Shown piece by piece: positions 24,981 through 35,116 of a stretch of 64,000 nucleotides of DNA (the stretch's first letter is position 1; each line of letters begins with the position of its first letter). Both the position numbers and the translations under genes were made by a program. The stretch is from Bacteroidales bacterium (GTDB lineage Bacteria; Bacteroidota; Bacteroidia; Bacteroidales; Paludibacteraceae). Below the pieces are notes generated by a model, which was given only the letters and a program-made list of their open reading frames with translations, was not told the origin of the DNA and ran no database searches. The stretch is taken from assembly GCA_015061165.1 (NCBI GenBank), contig SUXC01000002.1:62001-126000 (forward strand), in the 5' to 3' direction.

Positions 24981-27900
24981 TTTTTGTCCTTGTACGTTAT
25001 ACTTAACGCCATCACGGATGATGATGAGTTGGCCGTTCTCGAGTACCTTTTGGATATTGATGTTTGGCAATTGGTTATTGTCAAGACCCGTTTCCACCTC
25101 CTCGCGTGTCACTACGCGTGCACGAACCTTAATAGGATTACCATCCTTGTCAGTGATAGTGAAGAGACCACACAAGCCACGTATTTCAACCTCTCCATTG
25201 TACAAATAACCATTGTTACCTACATAGTATTGAGTTGTGCCATTGGTTTGACCACTTGCACTATAGAAACCTTCAAAGAATATGTTCACGTTCAATTCCT
25301 TGCTATAAACATTTTGACCTGAAGCTATATCTGATAGGATAGTAACGTTCTCAACTACGAGTTCGCTCATATTCGCTTTAGGAAGAACGAGATATGGCAC
25401 ACCTGCTAAGAGTTCAGACTCCTCTTTGAGTTCAATGTTGATACCTTCGCCAGTTACGTGTTTGGTAATAGTACCCAGTGAGTATGCTTTACCAATGACG
25501 GAAGGATCCATGTTGAATGGCACGCAAAGGGTGTAGTAGCCATCGTTAGTTGTGAAGCTGCGCTCAATTTTTACGTTGACTGTTTTGCCAATATTGTCAG
25601 TGATTACTTGGCTATTGTCGCCAGTAGTGAGAGTAATCAATGTTGGCTCTTCTACGCCCCAACGTGGGTCACCGAGGTTGCTACCATCAGTAGCCTTACC
25701 AATAGCAGGAGAATTAGCTTGCAACATAAAGTTGTTATTAGCTGCATCTACGAAGAGTGGATCGTCGGTCAAGCAGTTGGTGTAAACGGTATTACCCGAT
25801 CTCTTTGAGCCATTGAAGTGAATGGTATTATCTACCGTTCCGCCATATACATATAATGCTCTTTGTCCTTTATCTTCTGGAGTAGCGATGATGCTATTGG
25901 TAATTGACAGATTACTAGTTTTAGCTACGTAAATAGCACCCAAATCTGCTGCATCATAATTATATAAGGTAATATGATCAATTGTTACTTCGTTTTGATC
26001 ACCTTCTGCCTTACCATTAGCATCAAGTTCTACCACAGCAGCGTACTCTGTAGATACTACATTGTAGATGGTAGAGTTGGTCATTTTGAAGTAATTGCAT
26101 GCATGTTCACCTTCTGGTGCTTTTTCGCTGAAACGAATAGCACTACCAAGACCATCATGGAACAAACAGTTGTCAATGATCAAGGAATCAACAACTACAT
26201 TCTTAGAGTATTGATTGGAGATAGCCCATTGTAACCAATTCTTCAGTTCACAATTCTGAAGAACAAGTTTTGTCTTCATGGTTGTAGAATCTTGAATAGA
26301 AATTAGATATTGTGCCACATTATTTCCGTTAAATGTAATACCATCGAAAGTGGTATTTGCTGATATTTCAAGATTAGCCCATTCACTAGCACTGATAATC
26401 TCTGGTGTTGCACCTTCAGCAGCCATTACCACCACATTCTCTTTGATGAATTCAATAGTAGATAGTGTATATTGACCATCAGCCAAAACAAGTGTGTCAC
26501 CTGGTTGCAAATTAGATGCAGCATTTTGAACTATCCATGGCAAAGATTCAACATCAGCAGTTGTTACGTTAACCCTCTTGCCCGTGCCGATAGTCTTATC
26601 TGATACATTCCAACGTGGGTCACCGAGGGTGCTACCATCCGTGCCAGCACCTACTGCTGGTGAGTTTGCATACAAGTCGAAATTGTTCTCTGCTGCATTT
26701 ACAAAGAGAGGGTCTGCATTGATTGTACTCATTGAAGGTGCATCTGAGTTCACCTTACTATTGTGATACAACGTGTTAGTTACGTTTCCTCCGTAGATAT
26801 AAAAAGCATATTTATCGGAATTAGATGCTGGGTTAGCAATAATACTATTGGTTACAGATAGTTTGCTTGATTTACGTACCGTGATAGCTCCATATTCCTT
26901 TGTTGATACATTATACATGGTGATATGGTCTATTTCCACTTCATTTTGTTCACCAGTAGCATCGCCATTTGCACTTACGTGGATTACACCTACACCCCAA
27001 TCATCATAATTAATATTGTAGATTGTGGTATTAGTCATTTTGAAATATGAGCATGAATGTTGACCATCGTATCCAGTAGGATTAAAGTAGACCGCAGAAC
27101 CGCCATCGTGGAATAGACATTTGTCAATAATCACATTATCTACGTGAGAACTTCCATATTCATTTGTAATCGCCCACTTTGTGTAATTCTTGAATTCACA
27201 ATTAACAAATGTAAATTGATTCGCATTGGTGCCTGTAGAAGTAACAGGATATTTGGTAATATTGTTACCATCGAACGTGATGCCATCAAAAGTGGTAGTC
27301 GCAGATAATTTCAACGATGAATTTCCTCCTGCATCCACAAGTTTTATGACTGGCTTTGTACCTTCAGCAGCAACGATGGTCAAACCTTCTTTATTAAATT
27401 CGATAGATGTAGATACTTCGTATGTCTCATCACCGAGAACGATAGTGGCGCCATCCTCTGCGGCATCTACCGCGGCTTTTAATTTACCTTCACCTGGTTG
27501 CAATCCTGCTTTCACGCCCCAACGTGGGTCACCCATACCTACAGCAGGAGACTCTGCATAAAGCATGAAGTCTGCATTTGCTGCATCTACGAACATGGGG
27601 TCTGCTTTGAGAAGGTCGGTGGTTGTAGCACCATGCTCTGCATTGTAATCACAATTGAAATACAAAGAGTTAGTAATCTCTGCACCTGTATAAGCATGAT
27701 AAGGATTTGCATAAAGTGTCTTCTTGTCCTCTGGGTTCATTGCGATACAATTGCTGATTTTGGTATTTGCGGAGTTGCCGATATAGAAACCACCTGACCA
27801 TGCATTTTCACTTGATGCAAAATTATAAAGAGTAACATGATCAATAAGAACTTCTTGATCACTTGTTATGTTGGAGTTTGTTCGCAACTCAACAACTCCT

Positions 27901-28625
27901 CGACCTTTTGTGCTTGCAGCACCTACATTGTATATAGTAGAATTTGTCAATGTAAAATCAGAGCAAGACTGTTTCTCTAAACCGTCTTTTGCATTTGCTA
28001 AAAATACAGCAGAATAAGCGCAATCATGGAACAAACAATTATTGATTGTTAAATTGTCATAACGTGCTCCATAATAATCATTCGCATAGATGCAGTACTC
28101 TGTATAGTTTTTAAACTCACTACCTTGAATTGTTGTTTGTGACACAATACCTTTGCCATAAATTGCGTCAGGTGTAGTATTTGTACCATCAAATACACAA
28201 TTCTCAATATTCAAGGTTGTAAGAGTGGTGTTTTCTTTAATCTCAATATTATATTGGACAAAGTTTTTAAATTCGCAATCAGTGAGAATCAAATCCTTAG
28301 TTGCTTCACCGCGGGTTGTAAGCGCATAATTAGAGGTATTTTGTCCATCGAAAGTAATACCAATAAATGTAGTGGTAGCATGAATCTTAAAATACGAACT
28401 ATTTTTAATTACTGGTTTCGCACCCTCAGCAGCCATAAAGACTACTCCTGCTTGGTTAAAATCAATAGAGTACGTTTGGATGTATTCTCCATCTGCAAAT
28501 ACGAGAGTATCGCCTTTAGTCATCCACCAATCAATGGCATCCGTATTAGGCGAACAATTCACAATAGTCGCCTGCGCGGTGAAACTTAGCACCAACGCAG
28601 CAATTAATAGAGTTAATTTTTTCAT
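24975..28625 (-). CDS. Secreted protein with three beta-helix modules
   Basis: 1216 residues. Signal peptide 1-19 (MKKLTLLIAALVLSFTAQA). Three successive modules (about 20-368, 370-671, 690-990), each starting with GDTLVFADG(E/Q)Y followed by V(V/T)MAAEGA(K/T)P(V/E)I, a TTFDGITFDGNN step, N(C/N)LFHDG, TNSTIYN, IDHITLYN, SITNSIIA turns, and ending with SPA(V/I)G...GDPRW. This is the DUF4957/DUF5123-like pectate-lyase fold seen next to PL6 and other glycan-active proteins. A beta-rich domain about 1000-1185 precedes the C-terminal tail NGQLIIIRDGVKYNVQGQKL. No catalytic residues can be assigned; glycan binding or lyase activity is inferred. 32 bp separate it from the preceding gene. Confidence 0.82.
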   Translation of the reverse strand: MKKLTLLIAALVLSFTAQATIVNCSPNTDAIDWWMTKGDTLVFADGEYIQTYSIDFNQAGVVFMAAEGAKPVIKNSSYFKIHATTTFIGITFDGQNTSNYALTTRGEATKDLILTDCEFKNFVQYNIEIKENTTLTTLNIENCVFDGTNTTPDAIYGKGIVSQTTIQGSEFKNYTEYCIYANDYYGARYDNLTINNCLFHDCAYSAVFLANAKDGLEKQSCSDFTLTNSTIYNVGAASTKGRGVVELRTNSNITSDQEVLIDHVTLYNFASSENAWSGGFYIGNSANTKISNCIAMNPEDKKTLYANPYHAYTGAEITNSLYFNCDYNAEHGATTTDLLKADPMFVDAANADFMLYAESPAVGMGDPRWGVKAGLQPGEGKLKAAVDAAEDGATIVLGDETYEVSTSIEFNKEGLTIVAAEGTKPVIKLVDAGGNSSLKLSATTTFDGITFDGNNITKYPVTSTGTNANQFTFVNCEFKNYTKWAITNEYGSSHVDNVIIDKCLFHDGGSAVYFNPTGYDGQHSCSYFKMTNTTIYNINYDDWGVGVIHVSANGDATGEQNEVEIDHITMYNVSTKEYGAITVRKSSKLSVTNSIIANPASNSDKYAFYIYGGNVTNTLYHNSKVNSDAPSMSTINADPLFVNAAENNFDLYANSPAVGAGTDGSTLGDPRWNVSDKTIGTGKRVNVTTADVESLPWIVQNAASNLQPGDTLVLADGQYTLSTIEFIKENVVVMAAEGATPEIISASEWANLEISANTTFDGITFNGNNVAQYLISIQDSTTMKTKLVLQNCELKNWLQWAISNQYSKNVVVDSLIIDNCLFHDGLGSAIRFSEKAPEGEHACNYFKMTNSTIYNVVSTEYAAVVELDANGKAEGDQNEVTIDHITLYNYDAADLGAIYVAKTSNLSITNSIIATPEDKGQRALYVYGGTVDNTIHFNGSKRSGNTVYTNCLTDDPLFVDAANNNFMLQANSPAIGKATDGSNLGDPRWGVEEPTLITLTTGDNSQVITDNIGKTVNVKIERSFTTNDGYYTLCVPFNMDPSVIGKAYSLGTITKHVTGEGINIELKEESELLAGVPYLVLPKANMSELVVENVTILSDIASGQNVYSKELNVNIFFEGFYSASGQTNGTTQYYVGNNGYLYNGEVEIRGLCGLFTITDKDGNPIKVRARVVTREEVETGLDNNQLPNINIQKVLENGQLIIIRDGVKYNVQGQKL

Positions 28626-28657
28626 TGTAAGTTATTTTATGTTAATATTATCGTTCC

Positions 28658-31600
28658 TTATTTTATAATGCGACCTAAGAGGTCGTAGGCATTACCATCG
28701 CGAAGGACATGAATCTGGCCTCCGTGTTGGTCTGTATATATTTTTATAGGATAGCTATCGTTCATGATAACTATTTCATCATTCGTGGTAGATAGTTGCC
28801 ATTGAGCCGAAACAGCTGGCGCAGACCAGTTGCCTCGGTCATCTGTAGAGAAAGCAGCATAATAATACATCTGCTTATCAAAAGCAGGAGTATCTACACA
28901 GGATTCGGCTGTGCCACGATATATTTCTAATCCGTCCGTATGCGATTGGGCAAAGCGATCGTCACGGCGTACAATGACCGTCTGCGCGAAATCCTTGGCA
29001 GGAGATATTTCACCTTCTAACTGAATATCATCCAACCAGAAACTACCTGCCATAGGTGTAGATGGTGAAATGGCAAAACAAATGCGTGTGAGTCCATCCA
29101 TTCTGCACTGCGTATCGGTATTGCTGTACCAATCAAAAGCAGATAGGGATGGGATATGTATGGTATAGGTATCCCATTCCTTGTTTGTTAAGGAGAGTTG
29201 CTCCGTGTACCACCAGTCCTCATGGGCATTAGTCATATTCTTGATGACAAGTCGCAACTGACAATTGGAGCCATCTCCTTTGAAGCGAAAAGTGAGTGTA
29301 GGAGTAAAGGGCGAATGGTATGCTTGCTCAAAGACATAATCTGCTGAAGCAGTAGCCCATGCCTGAGCGACATTATAATCCACTCTCAATGCACCTGATT
29401 CATGTGCAATTTGGGCTGTAGCTTGTTCCTCGTTGGAAATAGCAAAAGGCTCTGTACCCTCGGAGAAATCAGCAAGCAGTTCCACGATGGGTACAAGGCG
29501 GTTGGGGTTTTCCCAATTCAAATAAACTTGTCCTTCTTGCACCTTACCTAACAGATTGTTGGGTGCTGGAGGGGGAATAGTATCTTCCTGCAGCGTAATC
29601 GTGGTAGAAAGAAAAGTAGTGTCAGACATCAGTCCGTTGCTAATGACCGCATAGACATGATAATCCCCTTTGGGATATACGTTGCGGGTATGCCAAGTAA
29701 TCTGCTTCGGAGAAGATACTTGGGCAGGCACATCGGCTTGAATCAATTGACCATCGCGTGCCTCAGCGTTCTGCGTATAGTAGAAAGCGATGGTGCTATT
29801 TTGCTGAGGGTCAAATGGGAAATAGCGTAATACCACGGAGTCAATAACCTCCACCTGCTTTGATGGTTCGGTGAAAGTGATTTTAGGAGTAATCTGTTCA
29901 CCTTGGTGCAAGAAATCGTATTGATAGAACATATTACCCACAGAGTCGTAGGCCGTGAGCAGCATGCTCTGGGCATCGGCAGCCATATCGAGTGTGGAGA
30001 AGCAGGATATCTTGCGATAGAACATGGAGTATTGTGCATCAATAAGCCCCGTTTGCTGCGCATAGTTGGCATTGCGTCCACAACCTGGGCGCACATAGTG
30101 CACACCATCTTTGTAAAGGTGCTCGAAAGAGTGGTCATCGCCACAGAAATAGATGATACGTTTGCCCGCGGCGACATGCTTCTCTAAGAGCGGTGCCACC
30201 TGTTTGGGCTCGGCAGACCATTGGCCATGATAACCCGATGTGTAAATTCCCACGTGGCCGAAGATGAAGATCCAAGGAGAGGTGGATGCCTGAAGCGTAT
30301 TATCGAGCCACTCATACTGTTTGCTACCTGGCAAGAAAGCAGGAGAGGAGGCATCGCCGTTGATGTTGATGACTACTATGTCGGCATTGCCGTATGGGAA
30401 AGAGAAATATGCCTCGCCGCGAGGGTCGGTAATGCTGTCCTCGCTCTCGCCATGGGAGAACTGCCAGAAGTAGTCGTAGCAGGATGACCAACGTCTGCCA
30501 CTGGGTACGCCCGTCTCGTGATTACCTGCGGATGACATGATAGGCGTACAAGAGAGGAAGGGCTCGCCGGGCGTGAAGAAATAGCCATTCCACAAGCGAT
30601 CGGCACCTACGTCCGACACATGGTCACCGTTGAAAATACCTATATTGGCACCCAGATTGCAGATAAAGTCCTGCATGTTCGACCAGTTCTTGCACGAATT
30701 GCCGTGAATATCTGAGATAGTGAAGATGCGATAAGCTGTTCCCGCCTCTGGCGCAGTCATGGTAGATGACAGTTGCTCGCAACGGCGTTTGCTATCGCCC
30801 ACTTGGTAATAATAGCGGGTATTGGCTTGTAGCCCCGTGATGTCCACTATATGCATATAGCCCTCGCCATCGACCATCCAACCGCTGTCGGTCACAATAC
30901 TATCTTGGAGATTATCTTTGTCCGTACCAAACCACACGATAGCAGTAGTAGGTTCGTTCTCCTCTGCCATTTGCCAGAGCACTTTCACCGAGGTGGTAGT
31001 AGGTGCCATGGAATAGGGCATCTTGTAGGGTAAGTAAGGTATGTTGGATAGGTCAGCGTTCTCAGCACTCACACCCCAACGAGGGTCACCAATGGCTGTG
31101 CCATCCGTACCCATGGTGACAGCGGGAGAGTTCTTGTAGAGTTGGAAATTGCCATTGGCAGCATCCACAAAGAATGGATCCTGCGTCGATACCTTATTAG
31201 ATTGCGCGCCCGAGCGCACGTAGGCATCTGCGTTATAGGAGATAGAATGTGTTAATAGTGTGTTCTTGCCATAGACGCAATAGCTCTTGTAGTCCGCATT
31301 GTACGCTGGGTTCATGAAGATACAATTGCTGACCTGTGCACCATCTATATTGCCCAGATAAATACCTCGTGTATCTTGCGCATGATAGAATGTGCAATGG
31401 TCAATGGTAGCAGACTGCACCGTAGTGCCTTCCTCCGAATTGAAGTAGATGAGTCGCCCTACTCCACTCGCGCCACCATCAAAGGTAGCGTTCTGGATGA
31501 GCAGGTGCTGTACTTGTTTGTTCGCTACACTCGCCTCCAGACCACGACCAGCAGCAGGTCGCAGCACACAATCATCTATCACCAGCGAGTCCACATAGGC

Positions 31601-32014
31601 AACCGCTTGGTCAGTAGCGTACACGCGAATCGTCTTAGATGAAAAACCCTTGATGGAGCATCCCCGCAGATGCAGGGAATAAATCTCCTCGCCGGGTTGT
31701 AGGCGGAATGCTTCCGCCGCTGTGTGGGTCTCTATAGACAGACCCGCTACGCGTAAGTCTGCCTTCACCTCAATCCTACCACCTGCCATAAGGACGGGTT
31801 TAGCGCCCTCTGCTGCGCAAATGGTGAGCGGTGTGGAGATAACGATATTGCTGGATTCATCATATTGTCCATCTGCCAACATGAGCACATCGCCAGCTTG
31901 CGCTTGGCTAATAGCTGCTGACAAAGCATGGCTACCAGGTACTACCGAGATAGTACCTGCAGCCATGCTGATAGTCATCAGCGCGAATAATATAATCAAT
32001 CCGATGCGCTTCAT
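28658..32014 (-). CDS. Secreted beta-helix / metallophosphoesterase / jelly-roll fusion
   Basis: 1118 residues from the ATG at 32014 (MKRIGLIILFALMTISMA, signal peptide); an upstream TTG three bases earlier is not preferred. Beta-helix about 25-325 ending SPAVTMGTDGTAIGDPRWGV; Fn3-like PAP N-terminal domain about 330-425 (GLQANTRYYYQVGD); calcineurin-type phosphoesterase about 425-660 with ISDIHGN, FNGDHVSD, SAGNHETG, FGHVGIY and CGDDHSFEH; beta-sandwich about 700-830; carbohydrate-binding-like jelly roll about 845-1010 (SFWLDDIQLEG end); C-terminal tail GGQIHVLRDGNAYDLLGRIIK. The phosphoesterase type differs from its two relatives (GDDH rather than GHDHCYE). It begins 5 bp after the upstream stop codon, so it is translated with it. 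Confidence 0.85.
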   Translation of the reverse strand: MKRIGLIILFALMTISMAAGTISVVPGSHALSAAISQAQAGDVLMLADGQYDESSNIVISTPLTICAAEGAKPVLMAGGRIEVKADLRVAGLSIETHTAAEAFRLQPGEEIYSLHLRGCSIKGFSSKTIRVYATDQAVAYVDSLVIDDCVLRPAAGRGLEASVANKQVQHLLIQNATFDGGASGVGRLIYFNSEEGTTVQSATIDHCTFYHAQDTRGIYLGNIDGAQVSNCIFMNPAYNADYKSYCVYGKNTLLTHSISYNADAYVRSGAQSNKVSTQDPFFVDAANGNFQLYKNSPAVTMGTDGTAIGDPRWGVSAENADLSNIPYLPYKMPYSMAPTTTSVKVLWQMAEENEPTTAIVWFGTDKDNLQDSIVTDSGWMVDGEGYMHIVDITGLQANTRYYYQVGDSKRRCEQLSSTMTAPEAGTAYRIFTISDIHGNSCKNWSNMQDFICNLGANIGIFNGDHVSDVGADRLWNGYFFTPGEPFLSCTPIMSSAGNHETGVPSGRRWSSCYDYFWQFSHGESEDSITDPRGEAYFSFPYGNADIVVININGDASSPAFLPGSKQYEWLDNTLQASTSPWIFIFGHVGIYTSGYHGQWSAEPKQVAPLLEKHVAAGKRIIYFCGDDHSFEHLYKDGVHYVRPGCGRNANYAQQTGLIDAQYSMFYRKISCFSTLDMAADAQSMLLTAYDSVGNMFYQYDFLHQGEQITPKITFTEPSKQVEVIDSVVLRYFPFDPQQNSTIAFYYTQNAEARDGQLIQADVPAQVSSPKQITWHTRNVYPKGDYHVYAVISNGLMSDTTFLSTTITLQEDTIPPPAPNNLLGKVQEGQVYLNWENPNRLVPIVELLADFSEGTEPFAISNEEQATAQIAHESGALRVDYNVAQAWATASADYVFEQAYHSPFTPTLTFRFKGDGSNCQLRLVIKNMTNAHEDWWYTEQLSLTNKEWDTYTIHIPSLSAFDWYSNTDTQCRMDGLTRICFAISPSTPMAGSFWLDDIQLEGEISPAKDFAQTVIVRRDDRFAQSHTDGLEIYRGTAESCVDTPAFDKQMYYYAAFSTDDRGNWSAPAVSAQWQLSTTNDEIVIMNDSYPIKIYTDQHGGQIHVLRDGNAYDLLGRIIK

Positions 32015-32019
32015 CAACC

Positions 32020-34950
32020 TTATTTCACTACGCGACCGAGGAGGTCATATGTCACACCTTCACGGATGATCAAGACTTGACCATCGTGCAGCATCTTGAT
32101 AGCTGCATTGGTGTTCAACATATCTTGCACTTGCTCAAGGCCTGAAGTCTCGCCTGTGTGTTTCTTGGTGCGTTGTACCACGAAGGTATTGAACTTATCA
32201 GCGCTACCGTCAGGGTTAGCGGTGTAAGACTCTACCGTAATGGTACGATCCTTAACAGTAAAGATAGAGAAGGATGGTTTGTCAGGTTGAGCAAACATAC
32301 CCGTGAAGAGGTCGAAGTAGTTCTCTACTTTGTGTGCATTGAAATCTTCTTCCATCTCCTCCTTGGTGTATGGCCAGTAGCGTTTGTGACCACAGGTAGA
32401 ACCGATGAAGTACATTGCGCCATTATCCACAGTATAGGTACCACCCTTGTAGCCAGACATACTAACGCTGGTAGAAACAGCCTCGCGGTCAGCGATGTCA
32501 GCCAAGATTGGCTTGCGGGTATCTGCATCCACAGGCCCCATCACCTCATAGCAGTGGTCGTGACCTTGGATAACGAAGTCAATCTCGCACTCTTTGATTA
32601 CAGGCAAGAGGGTAGCACGGAGCAGAGGACCCATCTCATCATCTTGGTGGCTTGAACCAGAGAAGATATTGTAGTGAACAAGACCTACGCGCAATTTAGC
32701 CTCTGGGTGTGCAGCCACTTGCTCCTTGAACCAGTTACCTACGTGGTTGGTGAGGTAAACAGAAGTGAGGTTGTCGTAGCTGTGGGTACCTTTCCAATAA
32801 TCTTGCAATGAGAAGACGAGGAAGAGCACATCGCCATACATGAATGAGTAGGTGGTTGCATCCAGTTCCTCATTGATAGCTGCCTCAGCTGCATCGTGGA
32901 AGGTCTTGTCGGTGTTGAAGTGGTATTGGAAGTTAGTACCATAAGTCACATCGTGGTTACCATCGGTAGGTACGATAGGCATGGTGTATGCTACAGGACG
33001 GAGAGCCTCTTCGAAGACGCGCTCCCACTCCCACTCTGAGCTACAGTAGTTCTCTACAAAGTCACCTGGGAATGCGCAGAACTTAGCGTTAGGAGCAATG
33101 TTGAGAGCAGCGCGAGCAGCAGAATTAGCATCATCAATATACTCTTGTGTCATGATGTGCGAGTCACTCATATAGATGAAGCTGAACTCTTCAGCTGTCT
33201 CAGGAGCAGTGGTAAAGGTACCCAATTCGCTCCAATAGCCATCTACACCCACGCGGTAGGTATAGGTAGTGTTAGGGGTCAGACCTGTAGCGATAGCTTT
33301 GTGGCTGGTATAGGTGTGTGCTTGGTCTTTGTCCATCTTCGCTTTCCAGAGGATACCCGAGTCATCCACAGCGTATGGAAGAGGTTTGGTAGTCTCGGTA
33401 GCAGCATCAACGCTGATAGCCGCAGCGAAGTCAGCCTCAGTAGCATTGGCTTTAGCCACGAGTTGTACTTTACCCTCAGTCATGGTCTCATTGGTGAACC
33501 AAGCGAATGCCATTTGTGTTTTAGGATCGCCGTTGATGTTTACCACTACGTCGTATGGAGCTTGATATGGCTGAAGCACCTCAATCTTAGCTTGCAATTC
33601 TGCTACGTTAGCGTCTGTAGAGTCGCGACGTGCAGCCTCTTTAGCAATCACCATTTGGATATAAGAAGGTACGGTATAGTCTTTTGCCTCGTACTTAGCA
33701 TCCGCCTCAATAACGAGAGGGTGGAATACCTTTTGCTCAACCTCAAGCGCAGCAGTAGCGGTGTGGCCACCATCTTCCGTAGTAACCGTGATAGTCGTTG
33801 TACCAGGTTTCAAACCGATAACGGTACCCTTGTTCAGCGAAGCAATAGTAGGGTCAGCGATAGACCAGGTGATATTGCGGTTGGTAGCATTCACAGGCAA
33901 GATGTTCGCCACGATTTGTACGGTGTCAGTAGTATAAATGTGCAAAGATGCTGGGTCAAGTTCTACACCTGTAACAGCCACCAAGTCTGCCAATCCCCAA
34001 CGTGTGTCACCAATGTTCAAGCCATCGGTAGCAGCACCAAGGGCTGGAGAACCTGGACGGAGGTTGAAGTTACCACCCTCTGGATATACGAAGAGAGGAT
34101 CAGAGGTGAGACAGCCCGTGTAGGTAGGACCTGACTTAGCTTTGCCATTGTAATAAATGGTGTTCTCTACTTTACCACCATAGATATAGAAAGCATATTG
34201 GTCGGTATTGGTAGAGTAAGCCACAATACTGTTGGTAATGCTCAAGTCAGAAGATTTGCGGATAGATATACCACCCAAGTCTGGAGTTGTACAATCGTAC
34301 ATGGTGATGTGATCAATCACCACCTTGTTTTGTGCGCCAGTAGCTTCGCTACGTGAACTAACGTGGATAACGCCTACGTACTCATCCTCAACCAGATTGT
34401 AGAGCGTAGAGTTCTTCATCTCGAAATTAGCACAAGCATGTTCTCCTGTAGGTGCATCATCGTTGAAATAGATAGCACTACCTGCTGCATCATGGAAGAG
34501 GCAGTTCTCAATCAGGACGTTGTCCACATGGGTGTTAGACTCATAGTGGTTAGAGATAGCCCAATACATCCAGCCTGTAAACTCGCAGTTCTTGAAAGTG
34601 TATGTACCTGCATCTGAACCATAGGCACTAATAGGATAGTAGCATACATTCATACCATCAAAGCCGATGCCATCGAAGGTGGTAGAAGCATACAAACCGA
34701 TGGTGGTCCACTCGCCAGTCAGCGCGATGACTGGTTTAGCACCTTCAGCCGCTTTGAGGACAACACCCTCTTTGTCAAAGTCCATTGTATAGGCCTCGTC
34801 ATACACGCCATCAGCCATCAACAGGGTGTCACCTGGTTGAGCTTGACCATAGTACCAAGCCAAGTCACCTGCGGGTTGGCAGTTAATCACAGCTGCTTGC
34901 ATGGTAAAAGAACATGCTAATGCAGCGAAAAGTAGTTGAATTTTTTTCAT
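32020..34950 (-). CDS. Secreted beta-helix / Ig-like / metallophosphoesterase fusion
   Basis: 976 residues, signal peptide MKKIQLLFAALACSFTMQA. Beta-helix about 20-315 closely resembling one module of the 24975-28625 protein (PGDTLLMADGVY, TTFDGIGFDG, ENCLFHDAAGSAIYF, SPALGAATDGLNIGDTRW); Big_2 about 325-405; PAP-type Fn3 about 475-585 ([13 protein letters not shown]); phosphoesterase about 588-820 with [32 protein letters not shown]; tail AIKMLHDGQVLIIREGVTYDLLGRVVK. From residue 325 onward it is a close paralogue of the 18868-22023 protein. First gene of a unit that continues to galM. Confidence 0.86.
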   Translation of the reverse strand: MKKIQLLFAALACSFTMQAAVINCQPAGDLAWYYGQAQPGDTLLMADGVYDEAYTMDFDKEGVVLKAAEGAKPVIALTGEWTTIGLYASTTFDGIGFDGMNVCYYPISAYGSDAGTYTFKNCEFTGWMYWAISNHYESNTHVDNVLIENCLFHDAAGSAIYFNDDAPTGEHACANFEMKNSTLYNLVEDEYVGVIHVSSRSEATGAQNKVVIDHITMYDCTTPDLGGISIRKSSDLSITNSIVAYSTNTDQYAFYIYGGKVENTIYYNGKAKSGPTYTGCLTSDPLFVYPEGGNFNLRPGSPALGAATDGLNIGDTRWGLADLVAVTGVELDPASLHIYTTDTVQIVANILPVNATNRNITWSIADPTIASLNKGTVIGLKPGTTTITVTTEDGGHTATAALEVEQKVFHPLVIEADAKYEAKDYTVPSYIQMVIAKEAARRDSTDANVAELQAKIEVLQPYQAPYDVVVNINGDPKTQMAFAWFTNETMTEGKVQLVAKANATEADFAAAISVDAATETTKPLPYAVDDSGILWKAKMDKDQAHTYTSHKAIATGLTPNTTYTYRVGVDGYWSELGTFTTAPETAEEFSFIYMSDSHIMTQEYIDDANSAARAALNIAPNAKFCAFPGDFVENYCSSEWEWERVFEEALRPVAYTMPIVPTDGNHDVTYGTNFQYHFNTDKTFHDAAEAAINEELDATTYSFMYGDVLFLVFSLQDYWKGTHSYDNLTSVYLTNHVGNWFKEQVAAHPEAKLRVGLVHYNIFSGSSHQDDEMGPLLRATLLPVIKECEIDFVIQGHDHCYEVMGPVDADTRKPILADIADREAVSTSVSMSGYKGGTYTVDNGAMYFIGSTCGHKRYWPYTKEEMEEDFNAHKVENYFDLFTGMFAQPDKPSFSIFTVKDRTITVESYTANPDGSADKFNTFVVQRTKKHTGETSGLEQVQDMLNTNAAIKMLHDGQVLIIREGVTYDLLGRVVK

Positions 34951-34992
34951 ACGATTAATATTTATGGGTTAATTGTAGTTTCATTCGACTTG

Positions 34993-35047
34993 CAAAGTTA
35001 CTAATAATTATATGTAATATAATAGCAAAAAACATGTTCTATAACAT
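34993..35047 (-). promoter_or_regulatory. PUL-type promoter 2 with inverted-repeat site M1
   Basis: Minus strand -7 box TAACTTTG at 35000-34993, then 33 bp, then M1 (ATGTT CTAT AACAT) at 35034-35047. The sequence AATAGCAAAAAACATGTT next to M1 is shared with promoter 3. The start codon of the 976-residue protein is 43 bp downstream. Confidence 0.8.
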
Positions 35048-35116
35048 AAATCACAGGAAATCCTGCGTATATATCTGTATTTCAGAGACATACATACAGG
35101 ATTTGCTGTGTAAAAT

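Noticed and set aside
33145-34134. Plus-strand open frame (329 codons) opposite the phosphoesterase fusion
   Set aside because: Shadow of a gene with signal peptide and metal-ligand motifs; no similarity to a family I recognise.
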